Positions 55,872-64,000 of a stretch of DNA of 64,000 nt are shown here, piece after piece. How positions within the stretch are numbered: the first letter of the stretch is position 1; every line of letters starts with the position of its first letter. Made by a program: the position numbers and the translations under genes. The notes beneath the pieces are model-generated. The model had not been told where the DNA came from, did not search any database, and saw nothing but the letters and a program-made list of their open reading frames with translations. The stretch comes from Hyphomicrobiales bacterium (lineage in GTDB: Bacteria; Pseudomonadota; Alphaproteobacteria; Rhizobiales; Rhizobiaceae), in NCBI GenBank assembly GCA_900469955.1, contig UBYX01000024.1, positions 1 through 64,000 of the forward strand, written 5' to 3'.

Positions 55872-55880
55872 GCATCCTAC
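55858..55880 (+). promoter_or_regulatory. Flagellar-type promoter box upstream of flgE
   Basis: TTCACGCAAG, ten bases, then TAC, ending 30 bases before the flgE ATG. Suggests flgE-flgK-flgL and beyond can be transcribed apart from rem. Confidence 0.55.
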
Positions 55881-55910
55881 TCTCTTCATCAGATAAAGCG
55901 GAGATTTCCT

Positions 55911-57227
55911 ATGAGCATTTTCGGCACGATGAAAACGGCCGTCTCGGGTATGAATGCCCAGGCCAATCGCCTCGGCACAGTCGGCGACAACATCGCCAAT
56001 TCGAGCACAGCCGGCTACAAGCGTGCGTCAACGGCTTTCTCTTCGTTGGTACTGCCCTCCACCCAGGGTTCCTATTCGTCGGGAGGCGTGGAAACCAATG
56101 TCCGCTACAGCATCGCCGAACAGGGCGGTATCCAGTACACGACGTCGAACACCGATCTCGCCATCCAGGGCGAAGGCTTCTTCATCGTCAGCGATCAGAA
56201 TGGTTCTCCCTATCTGACCCGCGCCGGCGCCTTCCAGAAGGACGCCAACGGTTATCTCGTCAACACCGCCGGTTATCAGCTCATGGGTTACCCCTACGGT
56301 TCCAACCCGCCGGCTGCGGTCGTCAACGGCTTCAATGGTCTCGAGGCGATCAACATCAACGACTTTGGTCTGGTATCCTCGCCGTCCAGCCAGGGCAGCT
56401 TCCCGGCCAACCTGGACAAGGAAGCGGCTATCGTGCCCGCTGGCACTCGTCCGAGCGACAACGTCGCCACCAGCGTGATCACCAACAAGAGTTCGCTGAC
56501 GGCTTACGACCATGCCGGTGCCAAGGTTCTTTACGACTTCTATTACACAAAGACTGCCAATAACGAGTGGGAAGTTACTGTCTATCGCCAGGATCAGTCT
56601 ACGAACGGCGGCTTCCCATATACGGTGACTGCGCCGGAGGTGCTCGTACAACAGAAGGCCACTCTACGGTTCGATCCCAATACCAACAAGTTGCTGGCCG
56701 CTCCTTATGTTGTCGGCCCTCCGTCGACGGGATCGATGAAGAATATCGTCATCACCGACCCCAACGATGGCGCGACCCCTGCGCAGACGATCGATATCGA
56801 CCTTTCCGCCATGACTCAGTTTGCCAGCGACTTTACGCCGGGCAAGGGCATCATCGACGGCAACGCGCCGAGCCCGATCACGGACGTGGAAATCGGCGGT
56901 GATGGTCTGGTCACTGCAGTCTACCAGGATGGCGGTCGCCGTGCGATCTACCAGGTGGCGCTAGCCACCGTTCCGGCGATCGACAAGATGCTGCCGCAGA
57001 ACGGCAACGTCTATCTGCCGACCAATGACTCCGGCGTCGTAACCATCGGCTTCCCGCAGAGCGGTTCTTTCGGCCAGGTTTATTCCGGTGCTCTGGAGAG
57101 TTCCAACGTCGATATCGCCAGCGAGCTGACCGAAATGATCGAATCGCAGCGCGTCTACACGGCGAACTCCAAGGTGTTTCAGACCGGCTCAGATTTGATG
57201 GACGTCCTCATCAACCTGAAGAGATAA
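55911..57227 (+). CDS. flgE: Flagellar hook protein FlgE
   Basis: 438 residues, with the rod/hook-family N-terminal motif (MSIFGTMKTAVSGMNAQANR, then DNIANSSTAGYKRAS) and C-terminal helix (ESQRVYTANSKVFQTG). Polymerises into the hook. GCGGAG precedes the ATG. flgK follows after 46 bases. Confidence 0.97.
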   Translation: MSIFGTMKTAVSGMNAQANRLGTVGDNIANSSTAGYKRASTAFSSLVLPSTQGSYSSGGVETNVRYSIAEQGGIQYTTSNTDLAIQGEGFFIVSDQNGSPYLTRAGAFQKDANGYLVNTAGYQLMGYPYGSNPPAAVVNGFNGLEAININDFGLVSSPSSQGSFPANLDKEAAIVPAGTRPSDNVATSVITNKSSLTAYDHAGAKVLYDFYYTKTANNEWEVTVYRQDQSTNGGFPYTVTAPEVLVQQKATLRFDPNTNKLLAAPYVVGPPSTGSMKNIVITDPNDGATPAQTIDIDLSAMTQFASDFTPGKGIIDGNAPSPITDVEIGGDGLVTAVYQDGGRRAIYQVALATVPAIDKMLPQNGNVYLPTNDSGVVTIGFPQSGSFGQVYSGALESSNVDIASELTEMIESQRVYTANSKVFQTGSDLMDVLINLKR

Positions 57228-57273
57228 CCGGACGGGACGATCGAGAGAATAAGTCTCAAGAGGTTAGTAAAAA

Positions 57274-58743
57274 ATGTCGCTTGCATCAGCATTGTCCACG
57301 GCTCAGTCCATCTTCACCAACTCCGGCACGCAGTCCGGTGTGGTGTCGAAGAACATTGCCAATGCGCAGAACCCGGATTATGTCCGCCGCTCCGCGGTGG
57401 TCGTGACCGGCGGCAACGGCGCAGTGATCGACGACATCGTTCGCGCCCAGAACTCTCCGCTCCTGCGCCAGACGATCGAAAGCACCTCCGTTGCAAACGG
57501 TCAGGCGACACTCCTTGCTGGTCTCACCGAGATCAAGAACCTGATGGGGGGGAACAACAACGAAATCTCCCCCGCCAAGCTCATCACCGCCTTCCGCAAC
57601 AACCTGGATGCCTTTACCTCCAAGGCAAACGATACCGGTCTTGGTGGTGCAGTCATTTCCACGGCGCAGGATCTCGCGAACGGTCTGAACACGGCGGCTG
57701 ACAAGCTTCAGAAGATCCGCAAGGATGCCGACGACCAGATCAAGCAGGACGTCGACACGCTTAACGCGCTGCTTTCCAAGTTCGAGGCGGTCAACAACCA
57801 GGTCAAGAACGCGACGGCGAGCGGCGCGGATGCGAACGACGCGCTGGATGAACGTGACGGTCTTCTCAAGAAGATAGCCGAAATCGTCGGCGTAACCTCC
57901 TATGTTCGCGGCGACAACGACATGGTGCTCTACACCTCCGATGGTGTGACGCTATTCGAGGCCGTGCCCCGCAAGGTTACGTTCCAGGCGACCGCAGCTT
58001 TCGATGCCTCTACAGTCGGAAACGGCGTCTATATCGATGGAGTGGCGCTGAAGCCTGGCGTATCCGGCAACACCAGCGCCAAAGGGTCGCTTCAGGCGCT
58101 GTTGCAGGTTCGCGACACGGTCGCCCCCATCTTCCAGAGCCAGCTCGACGAAATTGCGCGCGCCCTGATTACTACTTTTGCAGAGACCGGGCCAACCGGT
58201 GCACTCGTTCCCCAGACCGGCCTTTTCACTTATAAGGATGCGGCAGGCGTCCAACAAACTGCTATCCCGGCTGCCGGCACCATTGTTCCGGGGATCGCAT
58301 CTCGGATTTTCGTCAATCCGGTCGTTGTTCCTCCTGCGGGCACGCCGGACAAGTTGCGCGACGGCGGCATCAACGGCGCGGCCTACGTCGTCAACACCGG
58401 CGGCAGCAGCTATCGTGACTTGCTGGACAAGTACAACGAAAGCCTCGAGGGCCCGATGACCTTCGACAACAACACGGAAATCGCGGACGCGCCGGATCTT
58501 CTCTCTTTCGCCGCAGATTCCATGGGTTGGCTGGAACAGCTTCGCAGTACCGCAACTTCGTCCGACGAGACGAAGACGGCGCTTCTGACCCGCACCCTCG
58601 AAGCCTATTCCAGCAGCACGGGCGTCAGTCTCGACGAGGAACTGTCGCTGCTGCTTGATATCGAACAGTCCTACAAGGCCGGTACCAAACTGATGGCGAC
58701 GGTCGATGAGATGATGCAGGCCCTGCTGGATATTGCGAGCTGA
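57274..58743 (+). CDS. flgK: Hook-filament junction protein FlgK
   Basis: 489 residues with the FlgK N-terminus (MSLASALSTAQSIFTNSG, then KNIANAQNPDYVRR) and the C-terminal segment SLDEELSLLLDIEQSYKAGTK. First junction protein between hook and filament. flgL starts two bases after its stop. Confidence 0.95.
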   Translation: MSLASALSTAQSIFTNSGTQSGVVSKNIANAQNPDYVRRSAVVVTGGNGAVIDDIVRAQNSPLLRQTIESTSVANGQATLLAGLTEIKNLMGGNNNEISPAKLITAFRNNLDAFTSKANDTGLGGAVISTAQDLANGLNTAADKLQKIRKDADDQIKQDVDTLNALLSKFEAVNNQVKNATASGADANDALDERDGLLKKIAEIVGVTSYVRGDNDMVLYTSDGVTLFEAVPRKVTFQATAAFDASTVGNGVYIDGVALKPGVSGNTSAKGSLQALLQVRDTVAPIFQSQLDEIARALITTFAETGPTGALVPQTGLFTYKDAAGVQQTAIPAAGTIVPGIASRIFVNPVVVPPAGTPDKLRDGGINGAAYVVNTGGSSYRDLLDKYNESLEGPMTFDNNTEIADAPDLLSFAADSMGWLEQLRSTATSSDETKTALLTRTLEAYSSSTGVSLDEELSLLLDIEQSYKAGTKLMATVDEMMQALLDIAS

Positions 58744-58745
58744 TT

Positions 58746-59855
58746 ATGAAAACCTCTTTTGTTTCAACATTGTCCATTCAGACGACCATGCGAAACGCCA
58801 TTTCAGGCGTTCAGCGCGAGATGGTGAAGGCGAACCAGGAAGCCGTCACGCAGAAACACGCGGACCTTGGCGTTGCGCTCGGGGCCAATACCTCTCGCGC
58901 TATCGATCTTTCTCGGGATATCACCCGCATCGAGTCGCTTTACAACACCGCGTCGCTCGCGACGCAGCGGCTGGAAAGCGCCGAACTTGCCCTGTCGAAG
59001 ATGAACGAACTCGGGCTCGATATTCAGGGCGCAATTCTGACCCTTGGCAATTCCACGGACGCTACGAGCCTCGCCACGGCCCGCACGACGATGCAGTCCG
59101 CCCTCGACGCCTTCACGAATTTTGCGAACACATCGGTCCAGGGCGAATACATTTTCGCCGGCATCAATACCGACGTGAAGCCGATGGAAGATTATTTTGC
59201 AGCGGGATCGCCCGCCAAGGCGGCATTCGATACCGAGCTGAACCACTTCATGTCGACGCAGGTTCCCGTTATCGCGAGCCTGTCGGTAATGACAGAAACC
59301 CAGATGAATACCTTTCTCGATGATCTCGGGAAGAAGTTCGATGGCACAGCCCCGCTCACAAGCCCGCCGCATCCGGCGGCTCTTGCGGGCCAGGATTTCT
59401 GGACGACGTTCTTTTCCGACGCCAGCGACGAAAACATGAAGAGCCGCATCAGCCAGAGCGAAGTGGTCGAAAGCTCCACCAACGCCAATAAGGCAGGCAT
59501 GCGCAAATTCGCTTTCGCCTCGATCGTGTCGCTGGAGCTGCTGCAGCCGAACATGGACGACAAGGCCCGCCAGGCGGTTGGGGCGCGGACACGGTCTGTC
59601 ATCAGCGAGGCGATGAACGGTGTAGATAGTATTAACCAGCAGCGGACTACAATCGGTATTTATACCGAACGCGTCTCCAAGGCTGAGGAAAGGTTGCAGG
59701 CGCAGAAAGATATTCTGACGAAGGGCCTGATAGGCCTTGAGAATGTCGATCCGGAGGAAGCTGCGACCCGTCTTAACGCACTGAAGACGCTTCTGGAAAC
59801 CGCATACACGGTAACGGCAAAGATACAGCAGTTGAGCCTTGCCAACTTCCTTTGA
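58746..59855 (+). CDS. flgL: Hook-filament junction protein FlgL
   Basis: 369 residues of the flagellin-like family, with an N-terminal helix (MKTSFVSTLSIQTTMRNAIS) and a C-terminal helical region. Second junction protein. It is a junction protein, not a fifth flagellin, as shown by its position after flgK and its lack of the flagellin ends. Confidence 0.93.
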   Translation: MKTSFVSTLSIQTTMRNAISGVQREMVKANQEAVTQKHADLGVALGANTSRAIDLSRDITRIESLYNTASLATQRLESAELALSKMNELGLDIQGAILTLGNSTDATSLATARTTMQSALDAFTNFANTSVQGEYIFAGINTDVKPMEDYFAAGSPAKAAFDTELNHFMSTQVPVIASLSVMTETQMNTFLDDLGKKFDGTAPLTSPPHPAALAGQDFWTTFFSDASDENMKSRISQSEVVESSTNANKAGMRKFAFASIVSLELLQPNMDDKARQAVGARTRSVISEAMNGVDSINQQRTTIGIYTERVSKAEERLQAQKDILTKGLIGLENVDPEEAATRLNALKTLLETAYTVTAKIQQLSLANFL

Positions 59856-59890
59856 TGACTAAAGGAAGGCTCATGAAGAAGGATACATGA

Positions 59891-60238
59891 ATGTACCAGT
59901 TTTCATATGCCGAGATCATGGAGGATGGCGTTGCAAACGCCAAGGATCGTGAACGGCAGGCCCTCGATCGTTCGATCGAACTGTTGGCGTCAGCCCGCGA
60001 CGATGGCCATTATACGCGCACGACCGTCGAGGCTCTTTTTTATACCCGGCGCGTGTGGATCAGGTTCATTGAGGACCTAAAGCAGCCGGACAACGAGCTG
60101 GCAACGGAACTGCGCGCTGATCTGATCTCTATCGCTATCTGGATATTGAAGGAATGCGAAAAGATCCGGAAACGCGAGTCGACCAATTTCCAGGGCATTA
60201 TAGACGTGACCACCATCATCAGGGATGGACTTAAATGA
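59891..60238 (+). CDS. flaF: Flagellin synthesis/secretion regulator FlaF
   Basis: 115 residues, small and helical, with the FlaF pattern [19 protein letters not shown]. In Caulobacter FlaF is needed for flagellin secretion and acts opposite to FlbT. Overlaps flbT by four bases. Confidence 0.92.
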   Translation: MYQFSYAEIMEDGVANAKDRERQALDRSIELLASARDDGHYTRTTVEALFYTRRVWIRFIEDLKQPDNELATELRADLISIAIWILKECEKIRKRESTNFQGIIDVTTIIRDGLK

Positions 60239-60684
60239 AAAGTACGCTTCGCATCTCTTTGAAGTCCGGCGAGAGGATCTTCATCAACGGCGCTGTGTTG
60301 CGCGTTGATCGGAAGGTCGCGCTGGAATTCCTCAACGACGTCACGTTCTTGCTGGAAAACCACGTTCTTCAGCCGGAGGATGCGACCACGCCGCTCAGGC
60401 AGCTCTATTTCATCGCCCAGATGATGCTGATCAACCCTGAGGGCAAGGAACAGTCGATGACGCTGTTCCGTAAATCGGTGGCCATGCTTCTCACGTGCTT
60501 CCATGACGATGAGGTGCTGGCGGAGCTGAAGCGGATCGACGGGATGGTGGCGTCCGGCCGGGCGTTCGACGCTCTCAAGGCGATCCGTGCCCTCTATCCG
60601 ACGGAAGATCGCATCCTGAACAATCAGGAGATCGCGCCGGCAACCGTCGAACGCATCCGCAAGGAGATTGCACCATGGCGGTAG
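60235..60684 (+). CDS. flbT: Flagellin post-transcriptional regulator FlbT
   Basis: 149 residues of the FlbT family ([19 protein letters not shown] near the start). In Caulobacter FlbT binds the 5' leader of flagellin mRNA and controls its stability and translation. The conserved hairpins in the flagellin leaders of this window are candidate targets. Overlaps flgD by ten bases. Confidence 0.93.
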   Translation: MKSTLRISLKSGERIFINGAVLRVDRKVALEFLNDVTFLLENHVLQPEDATTPLRQLYFIAQMMLINPEGKEQSMTLFRKSVAMLLTCFHDDEVLAELKRIDGMVASGRAFDALKAIRALYPTEDRILNNQEIAPATVERIRKEIAPWR

Positions 60685-61160
60685 ATCCGATTACCTCGGC
60701 AACGGCCAATCCATGGGCGAATGCCGGTGCCTCGACCGACGCCTCGAAGAATGCCAGCCTGAATTACAACAACTTCCTGCAACTCCTCATCGCGCAGATG
60801 AAGTATCAGGATCCGACCGATCCGATGGACGCGAGCGAGCAGATCGCCCAGCTTGCGACATTCTCCCAGGTCGAGCAGTCGATCCAGACGAACACCCACC
60901 TGAAGAGCATGCTTCAGGCGGAAGCTCTGACCCGCGCCACCGACCTCATCGGCAAATACGTTAAGAGCGCCGACGATACGATGACCGGCAAGGTCAAGGA
61001 AGTCGAAGTCTACGCCGACGGCGTCGTCGCCATCACCGACAAAAACGATAAGATTCTGCTCCAGGCCGGCGTCGTGTTTTCCGACACGCCATTGACGACC
61101 GGTACCAAAGACACCGCTGACGGCTCGACGGATAGCGACGATACCGATAATAATACCTGA
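60675..61160 (+). CDS. flgD: Hook cap (scaffold) protein FlgD
   Basis: 161 residues with the FlgD core [20 protein letters not shown] and [14 protein letters not shown]. It is shorter than enteric FlgD and ends in a Asp/Thr-rich tail; a short form is common in rhizobia. AAGGAG lies eight bases before the ATG. Confidence 0.93.
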   Translation: MAVDPITSATANPWANAGASTDASKNASLNYNNFLQLLIAQMKYQDPTDPMDASEQIAQLATFSQVEQSIQTNTHLKSMLQAEALTRATDLIGKYVKSADDTMTGKVKEVEVYADGVVAITDKNDKILLQAGVVFSDTPLTTGTKDTADGSTDSDDTDNNT

Positions 61161-61189
61161 TCGAGTCACAGGCGAATCGGACGTGCGCG

Positions 61190-61456
61190 ATGAATGAGGC
61201 GGATGCCCTTGATATCATGCAGGCAGCGATCTGGACGGTCCTGATCGCCTCCGGTCCGGCCGTCCTCGTGGCCATGGTCGTCGGCGTCGCGATCGCCTTT
61301 CTTCAGGCCCTGACGCAAATCCAGGAAATGACGCTGACCTTCGTGCCCAAGATCGTTGCCATCATGGTAACGATCGGTATCACGGCGCCGTTCATTGGCG
61401 GCCAGATCAATCTGTTCGCCAATCTGGTCTTTTCACGGGTGCAATCCGGTTTCTGA
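61190..61456 (+). CDS. fliQ: Flagellar export gate protein FliQ
   Basis: 88 residues with two membrane helices, the normal FliQ size, and the pattern VGVAIAFLQALTQIQEMTL. Part of the export gate with FliP and FliR. Preceded by flgD after 29 bases. Confidence 0.95.
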   Translation: MNEADALDIMQAAIWTVLIASGPAVLVAMVVGVAIAFLQALTQIQEMTLTFVPKIVAIMVTIGITAPFIGGQINLFANLVFSRVQSGF

Positions 61457-61491
61457 CCGGCTCCACCCGCTTCTGTTTCGCCTTCCCCACC

Positions 61492-61514
61492 TTCGCGCAA
61501 GCTTCGCCGTTTAG
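61492..61514 (+). promoter_or_regulatory. Flagellar-type promoter box upstream of flhA
   Basis: TTCGCGCAAG, ten bases, then TAG, ending 61 bases before the flhA ATG; full match to the consensus. A perfect hairpin GGCAGGAC / GTCCTGCC (61530-61548) would lie in the resulting leader. Confidence 0.6.
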
Positions 61515-61575
61515 GCATGACGTGAAACTGGCAGGACCATGTCCTGCCGCCATCTCATGAAGAGACGGGACGTCC

Positions 61576-63663
61576 ATGGCGCAACCACCTGCTTTATCCA
61601 TTCCGAAGGTAACCCCGAGCGGCCGCGATGTCGGCTTTGCACTCGGCATCGTCGCCATCCTCTGCATCCTTTTCTTACCGATACCGCCGTTCTTGATCGA
61701 CGTCGGACTGGCTTTTTCGATCGCCTTTTCGGTGCTGATCCTGATGGTCTCGCTGTGGATCCAGCGGCCGTTGGATTTCTCTTCGTTCCCGACCATCCTG
61801 CTGATCGCGACCATGGTGCGGCTGTCGCTGAACATCGCGACAACCCGTGTGATCCTGTCGCATGGGCATGAAGGGCACGGGGCGGCGGGCAATGTCATCC
61901 AGGGGTTCTCGAGCCTCGTCATGTCGGGCGATTTCGTCATCGGCGTGATCGTCTTCATGATCCTGGTGACGGTGAACTTCATCGTCATCACCAAGGGCGC
62001 GACGCGCATCGCGGAAGTCGGCGCGCGCTTCACCCTCGACGCCATCCCCGGCAAACAGATGTCGATCGACGCTGACCTCTCGGCCGGCATCATCGATGAG
62101 AAAGAGGCCCAGCGCCGCCGCTCCGAGCTCGAAGAAGAAAGCTCCTTCTTCGGGGCCATGGACGGTGCGTCGAAATTCGTACGCGGCGACGCGATCGCCG
62201 GCCTCATCATCACCGCCATCAACATCTTCGGCGGCATCATCATCGGCTATTTCCGCCACGGCATGGAAATCGGCGAAGCGGCCGACGTTTTCGTTAAGTT
62301 GTCGGTCGGCGACGGTATCGTCTCGCAGATCCCGGCTCTCATCGTTTCGCTTGCCGCAGGCCTCCTGGTCACCCGCGGCGGTACGGCGGGATCGACCGAC
62401 AAGGCTGTCGTCGATCAGCTGGCCGGTTATCCGCGCGCTCTTTCGGTGTCCGCCGGTCTTATGGCGCTTCTTGCCATTGTCCCCGGCCTGCCGCTTTTGC
62501 CTTTCCTGACGCTCGGCGCCCTCATGGGCTTCGGCGCCTGGCTGGTTCCGCGTCGCATCGAGGCGGAAAACAAGGCCCGCCGCGAAGACGAGGAAAAGAA
62601 GGTCGTCCAGACCAAGGAAGCGGAAAAGGATTCCGTCAAGTCGGTTCTCAAGACCGCGGAAATCGAGCTTGCTCTGGGCAAGCAGGTTTCCACGCGTCTC
62701 CTCGGCGCCCATCAGGAGCTCGCCTTCCGCGTCGGCAAGATGCGCAAGAAGTTTGCTACCCAGTACGGCTTCGTGGTTCCGGAAATCAAGGTAACCGACG
62801 ACATCGCCATACCGGAAAAGTCCTATGGCATCCGCATTCACGGTACGACGATCGCATCGAACACCCTGCGTGTCGGCGATGTCCTGGTCGTCACCGGCTC
62901 TGGCCGCAAGCCAAGCATCCCGGGTGACGAGATCCGCGAACCGGCTTTCGGCATGCCGGCGGTTTCGATCCTGGAAACCTTTGCAGAAGATCTGAAGCGC
63001 GAAGGCTTCCACCCGATCGACAACGTTTCGGTCGTGCTGACGCACCTCTCCGAGGTCATCCGCAACAACCTGCCGCAGCTTCTGTCCTACAAGGACGTCA
63101 AGATCCTGATCGAGCGTCTCGATCCGGAATACAAGAAGCTGGCAGACGAGATCTGCTCGTCGCACATGTCCTATTCCGGCCTGCAGGCAGTGCTCAAGCT
63201 GCTGCTCGCCGAACGCGTATCGATCCGCAACCTGCATCTCATCCTGGAGGCCGTCGCGGAACTCGCGCCGCACGTTCGCAAGACCGAGCAGATCGTGGAG
63301 CACGTGCGCGTGCGCATGGCGCAGCAGCTGTGCGGCGACCTTGCCGACAATGGTGTGTTGCGCGTGCTTCGTCTCGGCAACAAGTGGGATATGCTCTTCC
63401 ATCAGGCGCTCAAGCGCGACAACAAGGGCGAGGTGGTCGAATTCGACATCGATCCGCGAACGCTCGAAGAGTTCAGCGAGCAGGCCACCAAGGTCATTCG
63501 CGAATTCATGGACAGAGGTCTGCCCTTCGTCCTCGTGACGTCGCCGGAAACCCGTTCCTATGTCCGCATGATCATCGAACGGTTGTTCGCCACCTTGCCG
63601 GTCCTCTCCCATGTGGAACTGGCCAAGGGGCTCGAGATCAAGATCCTCGGGGCCATTTCGTGA
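61576..63663 (+). CDS. flhA: Flagellar export gate protein FlhA
   Basis: 695 residues, normal for FlhA: eight N-terminal membrane helices, the cytoplasmic loop with the FHIPEP-type signature region ([20 protein letters not shown]), and a large C-terminal cytoplasmic domain that forms the export ring. ACGGGA precedes the ATG. Nothing seems missing. Confidence 0.97.
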   Translation: MAQPPALSIPKVTPSGRDVGFALGIVAILCILFLPIPPFLIDVGLAFSIAFSVLILMVSLWIQRPLDFSSFPTILLIATMVRLSLNIATTRVILSHGHEGHGAAGNVIQGFSSLVMSGDFVIGVIVFMILVTVNFIVITKGATRIAEVGARFTLDAIPGKQMSIDADLSAGIIDEKEAQRRRSELEEESSFFGAMDGASKFVRGDAIAGLIITAINIFGGIIIGYFRHGMEIGEAADVFVKLSVGDGIVSQIPALIVSLAAGLLVTRGGTAGSTDKAVVDQLAGYPRALSVSAGLMALLAIVPGLPLLPFLTLGALMGFGAWLVPRRIEAENKARREDEEKKVVQTKEAEKDSVKSVLKTAEIELALGKQVSTRLLGAHQELAFRVGKMRKKFATQYGFVVPEIKVTDDIAIPEKSYGIRIHGTTIASNTLRVGDVLVVTGSGRKPSIPGDEIREPAFGMPAVSILETFAEDLKREGFHPIDNVSVVLTHLSEVIRNNLPQLLSYKDVKILIERLDPEYKKLADEICSSHMSYSGLQAVLKLLLAERVSIRNLHLILEAVAELAPHVRKTEQIVEHVRVRMAQQLCGDLADNGVLRVLRLGNKWDMLFHQALKRDNKGEVVEFDIDPRTLEEFSEQATKVIREFMDRGLPFVLVTSPETRSYVRMIIERLFATLPVLSHVELAKGLEIKILGAIS

Positions 63664-63670
63664 TGAAGCG

Positions 63671-63702
63671 TTTCGGGGCGGACGTTTTATTCCGCCCCGA
63701 AA
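63671..63702 (+). repeat. Strong stem-loop between flhA and fliR
   Basis: Twelve-base perfect stem TTTCGGGGCGGA / TCCGCCCCGAAA with an eight-base loop. The bases after it (ACCCCTAG) are not T-rich, so it is not a standard terminator; it may attenuate or stabilise the transcript before fliR. Confidence 0.5.
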
Positions 63703-63735
63703 ACCCCTAGAGTGTCCGCAAAGGACGATTCTCAC

Positions 63736-64000
63736 ATGATAACCGACCCGCAAGGGACCATACTCGCGCTTTTCCTGGCATTCTGCCGAATGGGAGGGTG
63801 CGTCATGGTGCTTCCGGGCTTTGGAAGCGCACGCGTACCGCCGCAGGTCAGACTATTTGCAGCCGTCGCTCTTTCCATGGCCATGTTGCCGGTCCTGTGG
63901 GATGTGATCTATCCGAAGGCCTCTTCTCCGAGTGCTACTTTCATCGGTCTGATCTTTACGGAAGCGATGATTGGCATCGTGTACGGGTTGATTGCCCGTC
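63736..64000 (+). CDS. fliR: Flagellar export gate protein FliR, N-terminus only
   Basis: The first 88 codons are present; the gene is cut by the right edge. MITDPQGTILALFLAFCRMG and PGFGSARVPPQVRLFAAVAL match the start of FliR, a membrane protein of the export gate, and fliR follows flhA in related rhizobia. Confidence 0.88.
   Translation, partial: MITDPQGTILALFLAFCRMGGCVMVLPGFGSARVPPQVRLFAAVALSMAMLPVLWDVIYPKASSPSATFIGLIFTEAMIGIVYGLIAR

Noticed and set aside
58746..59855. FlgL as a fifth flagellin
   Set aside because: It lacks the flagellin ends and lies after flgK, as FlgL does.
61675..63753. 692-codon minus-strand frame opposite flhA
   Set aside because: Antisense to an unmistakable flhA; no ribosome site or domain.
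1..64000. tRNA, rRNA, CRISPR arrays, insertion sequences, phage genes or attachment sites
   Set aside because: None was seen on either strand. The glycan operon has no transposase, direct repeats or tRNA at its borders, so I do not call it a mobile element.

Overview
The window is a chromosomal motility and chemotaxis region from an alphaproteobacterium of the Rhizobiaceae (Rhizobium/Agrobacterium/Neorhizobium type). This rests on the gene order and on lineage-typical genes: cheS, cheT, visN/visR, rem, motC, motE, flaF/flbT, four tandem flagellins and a neighbouring bcsN-bcsA cellulose locus. No tRNA, rRNA, CRISPR array, insertion sequence or phage gene was seen. Both edges cut genes: bcsB on the left (minus strand) and fliR on the right (plus strand).

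Layout. 1-5918: cellulose genes (bcsB start, bcsA, bcsN, all minus) and a divergent TPR protein. 6284-14643: a tightly overlapping chemotaxis operon icpA-like transducer, cheS, cheY1, cheA, cheW, cheR, cheB, cheY2, cheD, cheT. 14794-16467: fliF, closed by a strong terminator. 16848-18344: visN and visR, the LuxR-type master regulators. 18380-23663 (minus): motA, fliM, fliN, fliG, then flhB and an unknown gene. 23841-32799: DUF1217-type gene, flgF, fliI, an unknown membrane protein, flgB, flgC, fliE, flgG, flgA, flgI, motE, flgH, fliL. 32915-40029 (minus): an eight-gene glycan operon that separates fliL from fliP. 40393-41130: fliP alone. 41166-43163 (minus): a TPR/GT41 (OGT/SPINDLY-like) glycosyltransferase. 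43434-49373: four flagellins, each with its own leader. 49632-54854: a FliH-like gene, motB, motC, fliK, a lytic transglycosylase. 55134-64000: rem, flgE, flgK, flgL, flaF, flbT, flgD, fliQ, flhA and the start of fliR.

How it works together. VisNR and Rem form the regulatory cascade, the Che proteins signal to the FliM/FliN/FliG switch, and MotA/B/C/E form the rhizobial motor. FlaF and FlbT act on flagellin production. The glycan operon and the GT41 enzyme are placed as if to decorate flagellin or another surface polymer.

Main new observations. (1) A 23-bp element, [TC]TC[GA]CGCAAG-N10-TA (consensus), lies upstream of eight flagellar or chemotaxis transcription units in this window. (2) TTAACCAAACAAATTAA occurs identically upstream of flaB and rem, with a one-mismatch 15-bp version at the che operon. 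(3) All four flagellin leaders can form a CCGG hairpin followed by a pairing that masks the ribosome binding site. (4) The glycan operon is predicted to make a CDP-activated C-methylated 6-deoxyhexose. (5) CheT carries a CheZ-like DxxxQ motif. All were found by eye, without database searches or folding software.
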